The notes below the pieces were generated by a model. It saw nothing but the letters and a program-made list of their open reading frames with translations, had not been told where the DNA came from and did no database searches. The position numbers and the translations under genes are program-made. Of a DNA stretch of 64,000 nt, positions 50,501 through 63,100 are shown in pieces (positions within the stretch are counted from its first letter, which is position 1; each line of letters opens with the position of its first letter). The DNA is from Mugil cephalus (Eukaryota; Chordata; Actinopteri; Mugiliformes; Mugilidae), in assembly GCF_022458985.1 (NCBI RefSeq), contig NC_061789.1, forward strand, positions 15,780,357 through 15,844,356, in the 5' to 3' direction.

Positions 50501-52941
50501 CCCCTATCGCAGCGTCTGCAATTAGTCAGTTAGAGTACAGGGAATGAGTTTCAGTCACTGAGTAGAGTTTGGTGCTAGTTTGTGTTGTAAAGTAACAACC
50601 TGTACACTGTTGTTTTGTGTTAAGTTTACACTGGTTCCATTACAGCCAAGAGGAGAAAACAAAGTGACGTGGACCACTGTGGGGAAATCAAATTCCAATC
50701 CTTGACGAGCAAGTCATGCTGCACATTTAGTGGGTTTCACATTTATTTACTGCCTCTCAGGATTCAGATGCAGCCTGATCATGTTTTGTTTAACCAGGAA
50801 GCAAGAGAGACGCCGTTGCAGCACTTTCTCTCTGAGCGCACCAGTCTCTGTTGTGCGCACGCCAGGATTTAACCGCTATCTTGTTGGATTGGGTTAAATG
50901 CTGGTTTACTTCCTGATGTGAAATGACATACTTTCTAAAACTGGTTCATTTAGCTTCCACATAAACGGGCAATCTTGACTGTTTACTATCCTCCAGCGAT
51001 CGCTGTCGGATTTTTCCTCGGTTTTATTCTGCCGTAAAACAACATACACGAATCACACAGCACGTTTAACGCAGTTGGGACAAACCAAACTAAGTACCCT
51101 GGAATAATTTCATCATTTACACCACGTAAAGCTCTAAATTATAGCCGTTTAAATCACGCTCCAGCTCCTGTACATAAAATTAAAAAGAATATTTCGTGTT
51201 AAAGGCAGGCAGAGAGGGGTTTACTAGGGTTTTCTATGAAACATGCCATGTGAAATAAATTCCGTTGCCCTCTGTTTATTTATAGCGCTTTCTACGGTAA
51301 ACTGTAGTTTTGAGAAGGAAAAAAAGCAGCCAGTAAGCGCTATCTTGTGTTTAGTCACACAAGATACACACACAAGGAAGTCCCCCAAATTGCTCACTGA
51401 AGAAATGAAGTGGACAGCTAATTTTCCGGTGTTAGTCAGTCACATTTGTCGAGGGCTAAGTGATACAGAACTTTGGGATAGTTTGAGGATAAACCAGTGG
51501 TTCACAGATAATGCAGCTCATGTTCTGCACTCCTAATTTTAAATTAAGTTATGACGTTAGACTCGGTTTATTCGTTTCTTGAAGTTTATTTTTACATCCC
51601 TCTGATGTATGAAATTAAATTTTTATTCTATGACTTTCGTCGCCTTCCTGCATACCTTCATATTCGCATCAGTACGCACATAGTGAGCATTTACGTTGTG
51701 CATCATGTGAGTAAACATTAAACCTCAGTGAGAACCAGACGCAAATTAATTTAATAAATTTACCTTTTAAGGCATTTCTGTGTGGGAATTCTTGACGCGG
51801 GATGCATGTTCTGAGAGGGTCTTGACCTTGAACCACCAGTGATGACCGAATTTAAAGAAACTCCTTCAAGACAGTCCTGGGATAATGCATTGAAACAAAA
51901 AATAAATAAATGGGACAAACAACCGAGAAATTTAATGCCTCCAGCCCTGGCTGTCCTTGGCATAGACACATAATTACAGATAAACATTCGTAACGCTGTA
52001 TCGAAGTGTTTCAATCATGCAGCACTAGTTGCTGTATACACACAACAAATCTGCGTTCCCAACAAGACTCTTGATTTTAGACGCAAGTTAAGCTGTGATT
52101 ATGTTTTGGCTCCCAAAGCCAATCCTGGTCTAATTCCTTATTTCTTTCCAAAAACAAATGACTGGAAATAGTTTGTTATTCAAGAGTGGCCTTACTCATA
52201 AAGGGTCACAGTACAATAAGGGTAACCAAACTCTGATGTCTGGCGCTGTCGAGGTCCAAGTGTGGCTCTAATGTTTGACTTTATACCCAATCAAATATTG
52301 TTGAGCTATAATCATGCGATGGTGTATTCTGAAGAAAGTATGCAGATATTGATTATCCATGCACACGTATTATTGTTGTATGATTACACTGCACATCTTG
52401 CTGATTTTCTATTTTCTAAACTTGTGGTGGAAAATGATTGAGATTCGTAATTTCTGTGACACGGAGCCAAACTCTGCGCAGTTTCATTTGGGAACCTCCC
52501 CTTCTGGCTGAGAAGCTCTGTAATTACGAGCTGCTGATTCCCCAAGGGTGGACAATACAATACTAATCTCTTCCATTACTAAGTGTAATGGTTTTTCAAT
52601 GACGGACCAGTTGTGTTGCACAAATGCTAAAGATGATGATCCCACAACAAAACAGAACTTACATTAACAGACGCGACGATTAATGATAATTTGACGAGCA
52701 GAATATGTATAATGGGTAGCAAAACAACACTTAAGTGCCATGCTGTGATGTGAGAGGGCAATTTGTAACATGAGTCTGATGAGATTAAGAGCAGCCTTCA
52801 GTCTGCTGGTAATGTTAAACCCATATACTCTGATTCCCAATTCCTCTTGTTAACATTGATTATGTCAGACCCAGCGCATACTCTCATCAGAGGCTGTAGG
52901 AATTCTGATTATGACTTCATAGTACCACAGAGGACGTACTA

Positions 52942-53994
52942 TACACTCACTGGACAATTTATTAGGTACACCCGTTCAATTGCTTGTTAACACAAATAGC
53001 TAATCAGCCAAATTGCATGGATGCAGTTCAGAGCATTTAGTCATGTAGAGGTTATCAAAACAAACCGAGCATCAGAAATGGGAAGAAAGGCGATTTAAGT
53101 GACTTGGAACGTGGTGTGGTTGTTGGTGGAGAAATTATCCAGTGAGAGACAGTTGTCTGGACGAAAAAGTCTTGTTGATTTGAGAGGTCAGAGGAGAATG
53201 GGCAGACTGGTTGGAGATGACAGAAAAGAAACAGTAACTCAAATGACCACTGGTTACAACCAAGGAATGCAGAATACCATCTCTGAAGGCACAACACATG
53301 GAACCTTGAAGAAGATGGGCTACAACAGCAGAAGACCACACCAGGTGCCACTCCTGTCAACTAAAAACAGGAAACTGAGACTACAGTTCACACAGACTCA
53401 CCAACACTGGACAATAGAAGATTGGAAAAATGTTGCCTGGTCTGATGAGTCTCGATTTCAGCTGTGACATTCAGATGGCAGGGTCAGAATTTGGTGTAAA
53501 CAACATGAAAGCATGGATCCATCCTGCCTTCTATCAGTGGTTCAGGCTGATGGTGGTGATGGTGTAATGGTGTGGGGGATATTTTCTTGGCACACTTTGG
53601 GTCCCTTAGTACAAAGTGAGCATGGTTTAAATGCCACGGCCTACCTGAGTACTGTTGCTGACCATGTCCATCCCTTTATGACCACAGTGGACCATCTTCT
53701 GACGGCTACTTCCAGCAGGATAATCCACCATGTCACAAAGCTCATATCATCTCAAACTGGTTTCTGGAACATGACAATGAGTTCACTGTACTCCAGTGGC
53801 CTCCACTGTCAACAGATCTCAGTCCAATAGAGCACCTTTGGGATGGGGTGGAACAGGAGATTCCCATCATAGATGTGCAGCCGACAAATCTGCAGCAACT
53901 GTGTGATTTACCCTCATTAAGGCAGTTCTGAAGGCAAACAGGGGTCCAACCTTTTACTAGCGAGATGTACCTAATAAAGTGGCCTATGAGTGTA
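52942..53994 (+). mobile_element. Near full-length decayed Tc1-like transposon
   Basis: Terminal inverted repeats can be read at both ends. The left end is CACTCACTGGACAATTTATT AGGTACACC and the right end, on the opposite strand, is CACTCATAGGCCACTTTATT AGGTACATC. TA dinucleotides flank them. The element is about 1.05 kb, the length expected if only small deletions occurred. It carries a broken transposase gene. The terminal pattern is common in fish genomes. Confidence 0.85.
53080..53940 (+). pseudogene. Tc1-family transposase pseudogene
   Basis: Transposase DNA in several frames. A segment open at 53099-53467 includes RGQRRMGRLVGDDRKETVTQ and TIEDWKNVAWSDESRFQL (first catalytic Asp region). 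A second open segment, 53513-53830, includes DGVMVWGIFSWHTLGPLV. Stop codons (for example TGA at 53465-53467) and frameshifts separate them, so it cannot be functional. Confidence 0.85.
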
Positions 53995-56880
53995 GGTCGG
54001 CTGTGAAGTCGTTGCTGTAAGAAAAACAGATGATTTATTGAGGAGTTATAGCAAGATTGTCAACACTTTCGTTTTTTACGAGTCTCACAAACGCAACAAA
54101 AGGGCTCTGAGCGACTGATCATCAATTACTCATCGACACTGGAGTTGTTGCCATCTGTTCTTTGCTTCAGGGTTCTCGCTGCATGAGCTAAGGGAACTAT
54201 CTGTCCTTTCTTTCAGCGTTGAGTCGAGCTATTTAAGCGTCACTCAGCTGCGTTCTATCAAGACTTGAATGCTAAGGCTTTTGAAAGCGTGAGTCTCCTT
54301 GACAAATTTCTGAATTGACGGCCCGTGTTAGCGGTATATGTGTTACGCTAAGAGTTTAAGCTGCTGAAACGGACTCCACACTTAACACCTGCAGTGTGCT
54401 GACAGGTTGGTGAAAGAGTCTTAAAGAAGCTGGATGTAAAACAAGCAAAAAAAATTTTTATATTTTCTACTTTTTTGCTGACATTATTCCTTTTAGTCTG
54501 CTCTGGACTTTATTGCACATACAATTTCCACAGGTGTATAAAAACAAGCACACATGGCGAATATCATTCATCATTCCAGTGCCTCCTAAGATTATTTGTA
54601 ACTGGTGTCAGATAGTTAGTTTATGCTGCTGCTGTGCCGTCACAATCTCGTCCTGGCGCGAAAGCGCACTTGACCCTCGTCGCCAAATTATTCTTCTGAG
54701 CCAAAATCCACACTTCTTCTCCCCAGGATAAAGTTTCTTTGAACATCAAAGCTCTCATTAACATCAGCTCCCATGCGAAGCATCAAACGTGCTGAGATTT
54801 ACTAAACTGCGCTCAGCTTATTTATGCTCACAGCACAGTGCCAAGTTCAAACAACATCTTGCAGCAAACGTGTAGCGCTTCGCACAAGGCGAAAACACTC
54901 CATAAGTAGATTTTGAAACCACCACTTAAAGGCTTTAGTCGTAACTCTGCCTACGTCTGATGGTGCCTGCTGATCGGCGCGCTGTAATCAAATTCAGGTG
55001 CACCGAGATGAGGGAGTCATCCATATAGCCTCTTCCAGCTCACATGGAGTCCTCCTAGAAAACAGAGAATGCGTCAAATTCCTTGTGGATTTTCACGGAG
55101 GTGGTTACGGGAGGAATCTCGGGGAAGGTCAGCGTGAGACGTGAAGCAGCGGTAATGTAGGTGCAGGTATGCACAGCAGACAGCTCCTTCCATAACACGT
55201 GGCTCATTCTTGGCCCGCTCCGAGCCGAGTCGTCCGACTCAATAAGACTAATTCAAGTTTAGCGAACACATTGTCGAGCGCGTGCTGTTGCACCAAAAAC
55301 AGATGTTCGGTTTAATGAATGCACAAATCTGATAATCAAATCAATTCTCCAAGTATCGGGTGTTGGGATGTGGATGACTAATTGCGTGGTTATGAAAAAC
55401 TGACATTTTAAACCTAGAGTTATTTATCATGCTGTTGAAAAGTCTGGATGGCTGCCACGGCATTATCTTCAGCAAAGGCACAACGTGTATCAAATTAAAC
55501 CTGGATCTAAGCTTAGTCAAAGACTAGGAATCAAGAATGTGCTTTAATGATGTAAATCAAAATGTTCTGAATGCTAGCTGATCCCTAAAATGCCGCTGGG
55601 GCGGACTGCATGTGCCGAAAACGGCCGCAGCGACTCTGGATGTTCACTTTCACAGGGGAGTCTTCACAGCACCCTTTACTATTACATCCCATTCAGGCCT
55701 CTGCAGATGGTGGGAAAGCCAGATGGAAATCCCTGTAGGCTGCCAGTTGTCTTTGAAGCTGAGCTACACGCAGCGGCCGGGGCCGGGGCTAAAAAAAGGC
55801 AGGCCTGTGGCAGCTTTGGCCACATTAACATCATCACCAAAAACAAGCTGTTGAGTACATTTACCTCAAAAGTAAACTCGCTCACAGCTGCAAGCAGGCA
55901 AACCGTAATTACATTTCATCACACACTGTGCATATAATTTGTACAGCAATGAATAACATTAACAGGGGAAACCAAACACGTACATTCCTTCCCATGATTT
56001 AACGTCGGCAAATATGGATACTCTAAATTTGACTAATTGTTTCATTAAGATCAGCAATCAGTCAGTGTTTACAACAACGCATAGAGAGGCCGTAGCCAAA
56101 GCTGTTATGTTTTCCCATGACATCAATTTACAGTGGAAACTGAGTGGACTGCTTTACAATAGTTATGACTAAAATATAATGGTGCAATGCATCCAGATGG
56201 CTCGGCTGAGTCACATCAGATGGATGCATTTATTTATCATTGCCAGGCACAAGTTTGAGAAACGCCCCGCACACTGATCGACTTGTGGTTGGTGTTTGAC
56301 CCAAAGCCGTTGGAAGCACTGTACACTTCAACTGTTACCACTGCATTCGAAAACACAAAGCTTTATTTACTCACTAATTTAAGTGGAAACACATCCCTTT
56401 GTTACCGTTCCACGTTTGCTCAATGATCCACTTCGTGGGGCTCATACTTCGCCTTGTACTTCTAAACAAATTAAGTAAAATGAATAACAGCGAAGTTTGA
56501 ATGCACGGGTATATTTGCGAATGCAAATTGTGACAATGTTCGGCAACGGACGCCAACTCTTTCTGTAAAAGGATTAAAATGAAAGCCACTCAAAGTTAGA
56601 ACAGCTGGGTCGGGCTGTTTTCAAGGCGGCTCAATCAATGTTTAAAGGCAGGATGCCGCTGAACTGTTTTGAATGAGTAACAGGAGCTATGCAGAAACAT
56701 ACCAGGAAATGTTTAAATGCAGGGGGTACGAAAAACCCAGCCACGGAACAACACGCCGCATTATTCAGCGATTAACTCAGCACCGTAAAGCTGCAGCAGA
56801 CTGTGCTGCTAAAAATAGGAGATCGTATAGCCAGAATAAGCAGCTGGAAGAGAGGGGGGAAAAAAGTTTTCCGTTCTGCC

Positions 56881-56914
56881 GTGTGTGTGTGTGTGTGTGT
56901 GTGCATGTGTGTGT
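56881..56914. repeat. (GT)n microsatellite
   Basis: About 16 GT units with one CA interruption. Confidence 0.95.
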
Positions 56915-57118
56915 CTGGAATAAAACGGAATCCCTACAATCTGGACATCACATGAAAAAAAAAGGAGGGGGGGGGATAACAACAATGTTGCACCAAACGT
57001 TGTGCAGCTCTTTCACACTTCCCCTCTAACATTCCATGATTTCAACAACCGTGACTTTCCCATAAGTCTAATTAACCCTCAAGTGGCTGCTACTTACAGC
57101 AGTTAGCTTGAGCTCTGC

Positions 57119-57119
57119 C

Positions 57120-57154
<35 letters not shown>
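57119..57154. repeat. (CT)n microsatellite
   Basis: CT units with a CCC interruption near the left end. On the minus strand it is a GA repeat, some 20 bp upstream of a GTAAGT donor-like site at 57098. Confidence 0.95.
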
Positions 57155-60100
57155 ATTCTCTCCTCCAGTGAGCTTGGCAGGGGGTCGCTTAAGGGTCGAC
57201 CACGGACAAAAATAACCTCTTGTTTGCTCGCTGGCATGCTGCAACTCGTGGTGTCGTTCCGAGGGTCACACAGAGACCGCGTTTTGGTCGCTTCGTATCG
57301 CAGCAAATCTAGAAAAACGGTGACGGCGATGCCGTTTGTAGAAGGCATCTTTCAAGAAAAGGAAGGAAACAATCATGTTATCGCTGCAAGGGACTTTGAA
57401 TGTGTCATTTGCATATTTAAATGCATGTTTTTTTATGTTTTTTCACAAGTTTTATGTGATGCAGCGCGATTTTTACAAGCTAATATTTGAATAATACCTT
57501 TGGAAGTAGAATTCTGCATCAGAGTGCAAAGACTACTTAGCAGATGGCTAAGCTATGATATAATTCATTTAATACAACCACAAGGCTGCTGACTCAAAAG
57601 GAAAGCTTCTTAGTTTTCATCAGCTATAGTCTTTATATTGGATTAAATGTACAGTATGTGGCTTTGATTCAAATGACATTAACAGAAACCTGGTTTTAGT
57701 GTGTCACAATCTAATGTGATGGCGTCATCAAAAAAAAAAAAAAAAAAACAGATTTGCGGGATTGCTTAAGTGTAAAAAAGTCATTACCCCCAAATTGCCG
57801 TTAATGTACCGGGCGTACGCAGGGGCAGCGTGGCACCGCATACCTTTTCCATGCCTGAGTGGAAAGTGAAAACCTCTTTCCTCGCTCGGTATCATGTATC
57901 AGGACACAGTTTTGGTGCGCGGATAAAACAGACTCTGGAGACTCCCGTGCGCGCTCACAACATTTACTGAGTCTTTAAAAGAGGCTGAAAACTGATGCTG
58001 CAGTTTTTTAGTTTTTATTCCATGAGTCGTTCTTGTCCTGTTGAAAAGTCGCTCCTACCGCACATTAAACACAACTCCTGCCAGTTCACTCGGATATCGC
58101 GCTGGTGGCGGTTAATGTAGCCTCATTTTGATCTGATGCTGCCTTAAATTGCATTATTTCAAACAACTGATCAGGTTCAGGAAGGTTTTCAACTTTAACT
58201 GCTCAAAACACACGCAAACAGACTTCGATGGGGAAAATAAGTGCAGTTTCCCTTTAAGTTTGGGGGCTAGCATCCAGTGCGCAAAGCCTATCTGTTTCTT
58301 AAATCTGAAATTCTGAACATTTTCTTCCTGAACTCCCTGACAATGTACCCAACACATCCAACTGGTATGCATACATTTTTTTTTTCGTCACCAGGAAAAG
58401 ATCAGGAATAATATTTGTTCTCTGGAATAACAGGTAAGAATAACAGTGTGACCACAGCTCAGCCTCCAGAGAGACACATGGTTGGAGCAGCGTGCTGAAA
58501 GAACACAGTCCAGACCACAGGGGAAGCATTAATGGCTCTATAAATGCCAGGAATATAACGTATGCACTTTTGTCTTTCGATGGGCAATGCATTATGCATT
58601 CTCTATACTAGAGGCAGTGTGAAGTGAAGTAAAAGTCACTGCAATCATCACCTACTGTACGTATCTCATCCCAGATGGAGAGGTGCACATGTCAGAAATC
58701 AATTACAGCTGAAAACAACTGAAAACCATAAGCTTACCTAAGGCCTCTCCCTTTTTTATGTCTGTCAGATACACTCCCCCTATTCATCTACTGTCATCTC
58801 CCTGAAACTGATTTACTTCCTGACTCAGCTATGGGAAACAGTGAAGTTACCCTGATTACAGACATTTCCTTCCTCCACCATTCACAGCAATGCCTGGAAT
58901 GGCCGCACTATTTACTCAGGCCCGAAGCAGTAAACTGCAGATCCCACACCCACATGGCATATGCATCACGGGTTACAAAGGCCAAGGGTTCCTGGGAGAG
59001 TAGTTTCTTCTTAATCCAGACAGAAAAAAAATATTGTTTCACAAGAGACGGAATTAAGACAGTATGACCAGGTTGGTTGCTATTGGTTGCAAACGGTTGT
59101 GTTTTGACTGAATCCACGGTGCTGCTGCCAGGCCAAAGACTGAATTTATGATCCACTCTCCCAAGAGAGACCCCCCTTTGACTCTGGGGCCTTCTGAAAG
59201 TCTCCAAACTTCCCCCAAGCTAGTGACAAAAATCCAATTTCTGATGTATTTCAGCTGGTTAAAAGGTTATTGAAGATGTCTTAAATCCCAAAGGAACTGG
59301 ATCATCAGGACAACCAAAACTCTAAAAAGTGAAGTTATTGTCTTCATCATTGTTAATTATGAACTAACCTTGGATTAAAGCATAGAAGAAAAAAAAACAA
59401 AGAAAATTAATCTTGCGTGCTCCAGATATCCATTAAAGCAGGACTGTTTCTCCATCAAGGTGCCCAGCGCTCATCTAATTATATCCAGCACAACAAGATG
59501 TCCCACATTCTCTGCGAGTGTCACCACAGGGGGGCACTAAGAGCTCACCATAATTTATTTGTTTGCGGGGCAGCCTCACGTTGTCACATTTTGATTATTT
59601 ACAGGCATACCAGGGATGCCTGTCTCCTTGCACCAGCCATCTGATTACAGTTTTGTTATGTAATCTAAGGAAATACAATGAGACACTTCTTCTCGTCATA
59701 TTTATAACAACGTCTCCGCTCCGTCATATAATATGCGCCTTGCAAAAATGAATAAAGAAAACCTCTTTTTTTTCTTCGTCTCGTCTGCATATGTTATTTC
59801 TGTGAGCAAGTTAGGCTAATTGGCAGAACTAAGCAACAGGGTATTATATTTCTATATTAATTTAATATCACAATAATGTAATGTCAACACTTATGACATC
59901 TAGATAAGTGAGCTGGCACATAATACCACTCTGGTGATTTACTGCAGGTAATATATACAGCAGTTTTTTTTAAATTACACTGCCATCTAGTGTGAGAAAA
60001 CAGTACTGCTACGTCGGCCTTCCACCTGTGTCCTATATCCTTCAGATTTTCTTTCCAAATACTGCCAGGTGGAGGAAGGAGAAGGAAGCTGTCGTCCCCG

Positions 60101-63100
60101 ACCTGCTACTACTCAGGGGGCGTACGTGTCCCCATTAAAGACACATCATGGCTGCAGCTGGTCCACAGCAAACGATGACATCTTAGCGTAGCATTTAGCA
60201 CGGACTGAAACCTAAAGCAGGTGCGGCCCATTAGCAAAACGCTCCTCGGAGGCACGCGTGTCAACTAACGTGACCTCCCGCGGTGGGAAGTACAAGATAA
60301 ATGGAGCGTCACCCAAAAGTTGGAGGCATGAATTTAGTGTTTCATGTCCAACGGTTCACATACAGAAATTATAAGGGAATAAAGAACAGCCTCCTTTCAT
60401 AGCGAGGGGGGTGGACTGGATACGCAGACACAACAGGGCGAAGTCTTTCTCGGCAGTAGCTCGCCGCTTGGCGCGTTTGCATCGAGGAGGTTAAAATTAT
60501 ATCCGAAGTGTTGCTTCAGTGATAATTTTAAAATCTTTTCAGTTCACATGCCCTCCATCAGCTCTGCCCCAAATATGGAGCCAAGTACGAAGCGGTAAGA
60601 GTGTGATAATATTAGTCAGTGATTCTCTCCCTTGGAGGCAAACGGTTGGAGCGACTCCATCGTGAATCTGCAGGATCTCATCTGTTCTGCAATGTGTGTT
60701 TTAAAAGAACGGAGATTCTGCTCATGATCAGGATAACTCAGAGTCATTTTTAAAGTGTTATCTTTACAAATTGGGGGATAGACGTCAGTTTCTTCCGTAG
60801 CTGCTTCACTACAACAAATCCGTTACACAAAACTAAGCAATGTACGATAAATTGTAAATTCTGCACAAACTTGAAACTTTCCCAAAATAAACTTTCCTCA
60901 TATTTTTGTAAAATCGGAAACATTTCTTACTGGGTCTGGGTACATGTAAGACTAAATTATTGCTTTCAATGGTCCCAACTTCCCTCAGATGACATCAAAA
61001 TCCATCAAACCGTTGTTAAGTTGTAAAAATGAAGAAGCAAACAAGTAAACACAGGAAATAAAGTCCTCGTCTCGGCGGGAGTCCGGGGAAAGATGCTCGC
61101 TGTGCTCATGCCGAAATGAAGCCTCTACTTGTAGCAAACATTAGGCAACGGCGATCCTCGTAATCAAACAAGTTGCACAAGAGTGACATTTTCTTCATCA
61201 GCCCGCTCATGTTTTCTTTCACCCCAGACGCTTTTTAGAGAGAAAAGTGTCTACATTTGAAGAGAAAATTGCTGTTTTCAGCCATGTCCCCACGAGCACC
61301 TGCAGTAAAATAAACTGTGATTTTTTTATTAGATTTTCTATATTTTAAACACCAAAGAAGAAGCAATATCCCTCTCTAGTGGCTAAACAAAAGAAAGGAG
61401 GCATGTAGTATTTTTAGTTAGTTACTGGTGTTTTTTTTTTGTTTTTTTTTTTGTTTTTTTCTGAAAGCAAACCATGCCAGCTCGATGAGTAATTTCAATA
61501 GAGTCCTTTCATTTTCCGGCAGTATGTTCCACTCTTGCAGCGACTACAAATGTGTCATCAGAGTCTGCAGCCGTGATTGCGGCTTACACGAATAAACCAG
61601 CTCCGGCTTGACTCTCACTGGACGTAAATGTCAGAACTATTTGAGGGGACAGACACTGCCATTTGGCAAAAACTTCACTGGAGCCACGGAGACTTCTGAG
61701 TGCTATCGTTGGGAGGAACACAGCGTTTTGCTTTAAATAGAAAAGCCTCGGAGGGTTGATGTGAAATATCAGCCTTGTTCTTTATACCATTTACACTATT
61801 TAGCTCGTAGTTGTTCACTGCAGCCCACGGTAACCCTAACTCGCTTTGTCATTGTGGTTTTTAAAGGAGTGTTTGGGATTTTTTTCAGGGAAACAGCTTT
61901 GATTTAAGAAATATCTGCGGCAGTAGTCACAACCGAGCCCGGCGCTCAGACCGACCTTCCCATGTACAATGCTAAAAAGGAATTTACTGATTGCTGGTCA
62001 AAAGAGTTTTCTGTTGACCAAGAACTCAATTAATCAGCCTTCAGCTGGAATTAAAACATCATCAAATGCTTCACATGCTTTACCAGGAAATTGGTCATGT
62101 GGGACGATACTTGACTTCTGAAAGACTGCAGTATTTTGGGTCATTTTCTGGGCTTTGTATATCTCCCTTTTTCATCTGTCTGGCTGATTCCAGATAACTG
62201 TACTTAAAGCATTTCTGACATCTCTAACTTGACCACAGAGGCCGGTGACAGAGCTTACAAAAGAGCTCATGGTCATTTTCAAAGCTTATCAGCACTGGAA
62301 ATGTATACACCTATATGTATGTGTTATATTTCACTGATTAGGGATTGAGTGGGCGTAAAAGAAACTATCCGAACGACACAGGAGGAAACGCACCGAGAGA
62401 AACAGATCATAAAAACACTTGTTATGGACGCAATTTACGGCTAAGAGGCCTGCGGCTGTCAGTTTCAATTCACCTCCACCGAACAGCTCCAGAAATAAAA
62501 CCGAGAAAATATTGGGTAGGGGAAAGGCACGGACAGATATACGACTTGGCGAGAGTAAAGTTGCGGATGGAAACGGAACAGCCGGAAAAAACAAACGTCT
62601 AGTCATGCTGCGCAAAGCACCAGCCTGACAGGAGTTGAGGTGAATGAAAGCACCATTTGTCGTAAATAGAAAAAGTTGTCCCCGTCCCGACGCAGATTGT
62701 CTGGTCTGATCACGTTGTAAATAAATTATACTTTGACGCATTGAGGCCGCATCCCAATAAAATAGTCGATACGATACATGAAAGTCGAAATATAAATGAC
62801 TCCGCTTCCTCCCCTCGATATGCAAAGACACAGAGAAATAAAGCCAGAATCAATGAAACAACAGATAAGTGAGAGACGCTAAAGTCTCTTGTAAACTAAT
62901 ATGAAGCTCACATCATCTCGCTGTGTTTTGATGTGACCGTGCAGATCTGGATGTTTTCAGATACTGTTCACAGATGATGCCGCGCTGGGCAGACCTGAGT
63001 CTTTCCCTCAAAGGTCAAATTTAGCCTCAATTTGATTTGAGAGACCCGGCCAAGTGTCTGCTGCGTCTGTGTGTGCGCGTGTGCACTCCTGCCAAATTCC

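Larger units (their letters stand above)
45851..52940. other. Noncoding region, probably mrtfb 5' intron
   Basis: No reading frame resembles a known protein. A GC-rich, CpG-containing stretch at about 46535-46780 and a CT-repeat with flanking GC-rich DNA at 49080-49170 could be promoters or first exons on the minus strand. The 30-A tract (47114-47143), 31-T tract (47550-47580) and poly(C) (48806-48815) are simple repeats. An octamer ATGCAAAT and a TGATTGACAG motif lie in 48360-48610. mrtfb in mammals has very long 5' introns, so this is most simply intron. Confidence 0.5.

Noticed and set aside
57095-57348. Minus-strand GTAAGT donor at 57098 after a GA-repeat frame, considered as an upstream mrtfb exon
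   Set aside because: The encoded sequence ends in a low-complexity Arg-Glu repeat and stop, and does not resemble any MRTF N-terminus. At most it is a noncoding exon, and nothing else supports that.
58735-58800. Minus-strand donor (TTAG|GTAAGC) with phase 1, considered as the exon preceding 45785-45850
   Set aside because: The open segment upstream is only about 50 nt, lacks a polypyrimidine tract and shows no similarity to MRTF N-termini.
62331-62831. 166-codon open frame on the minus strand
   Set aside because: Longest frame in the gene-poor right end, but its composition is Phe/Leu/Ser-rich without motifs, and there is no support from splice sites or known families.
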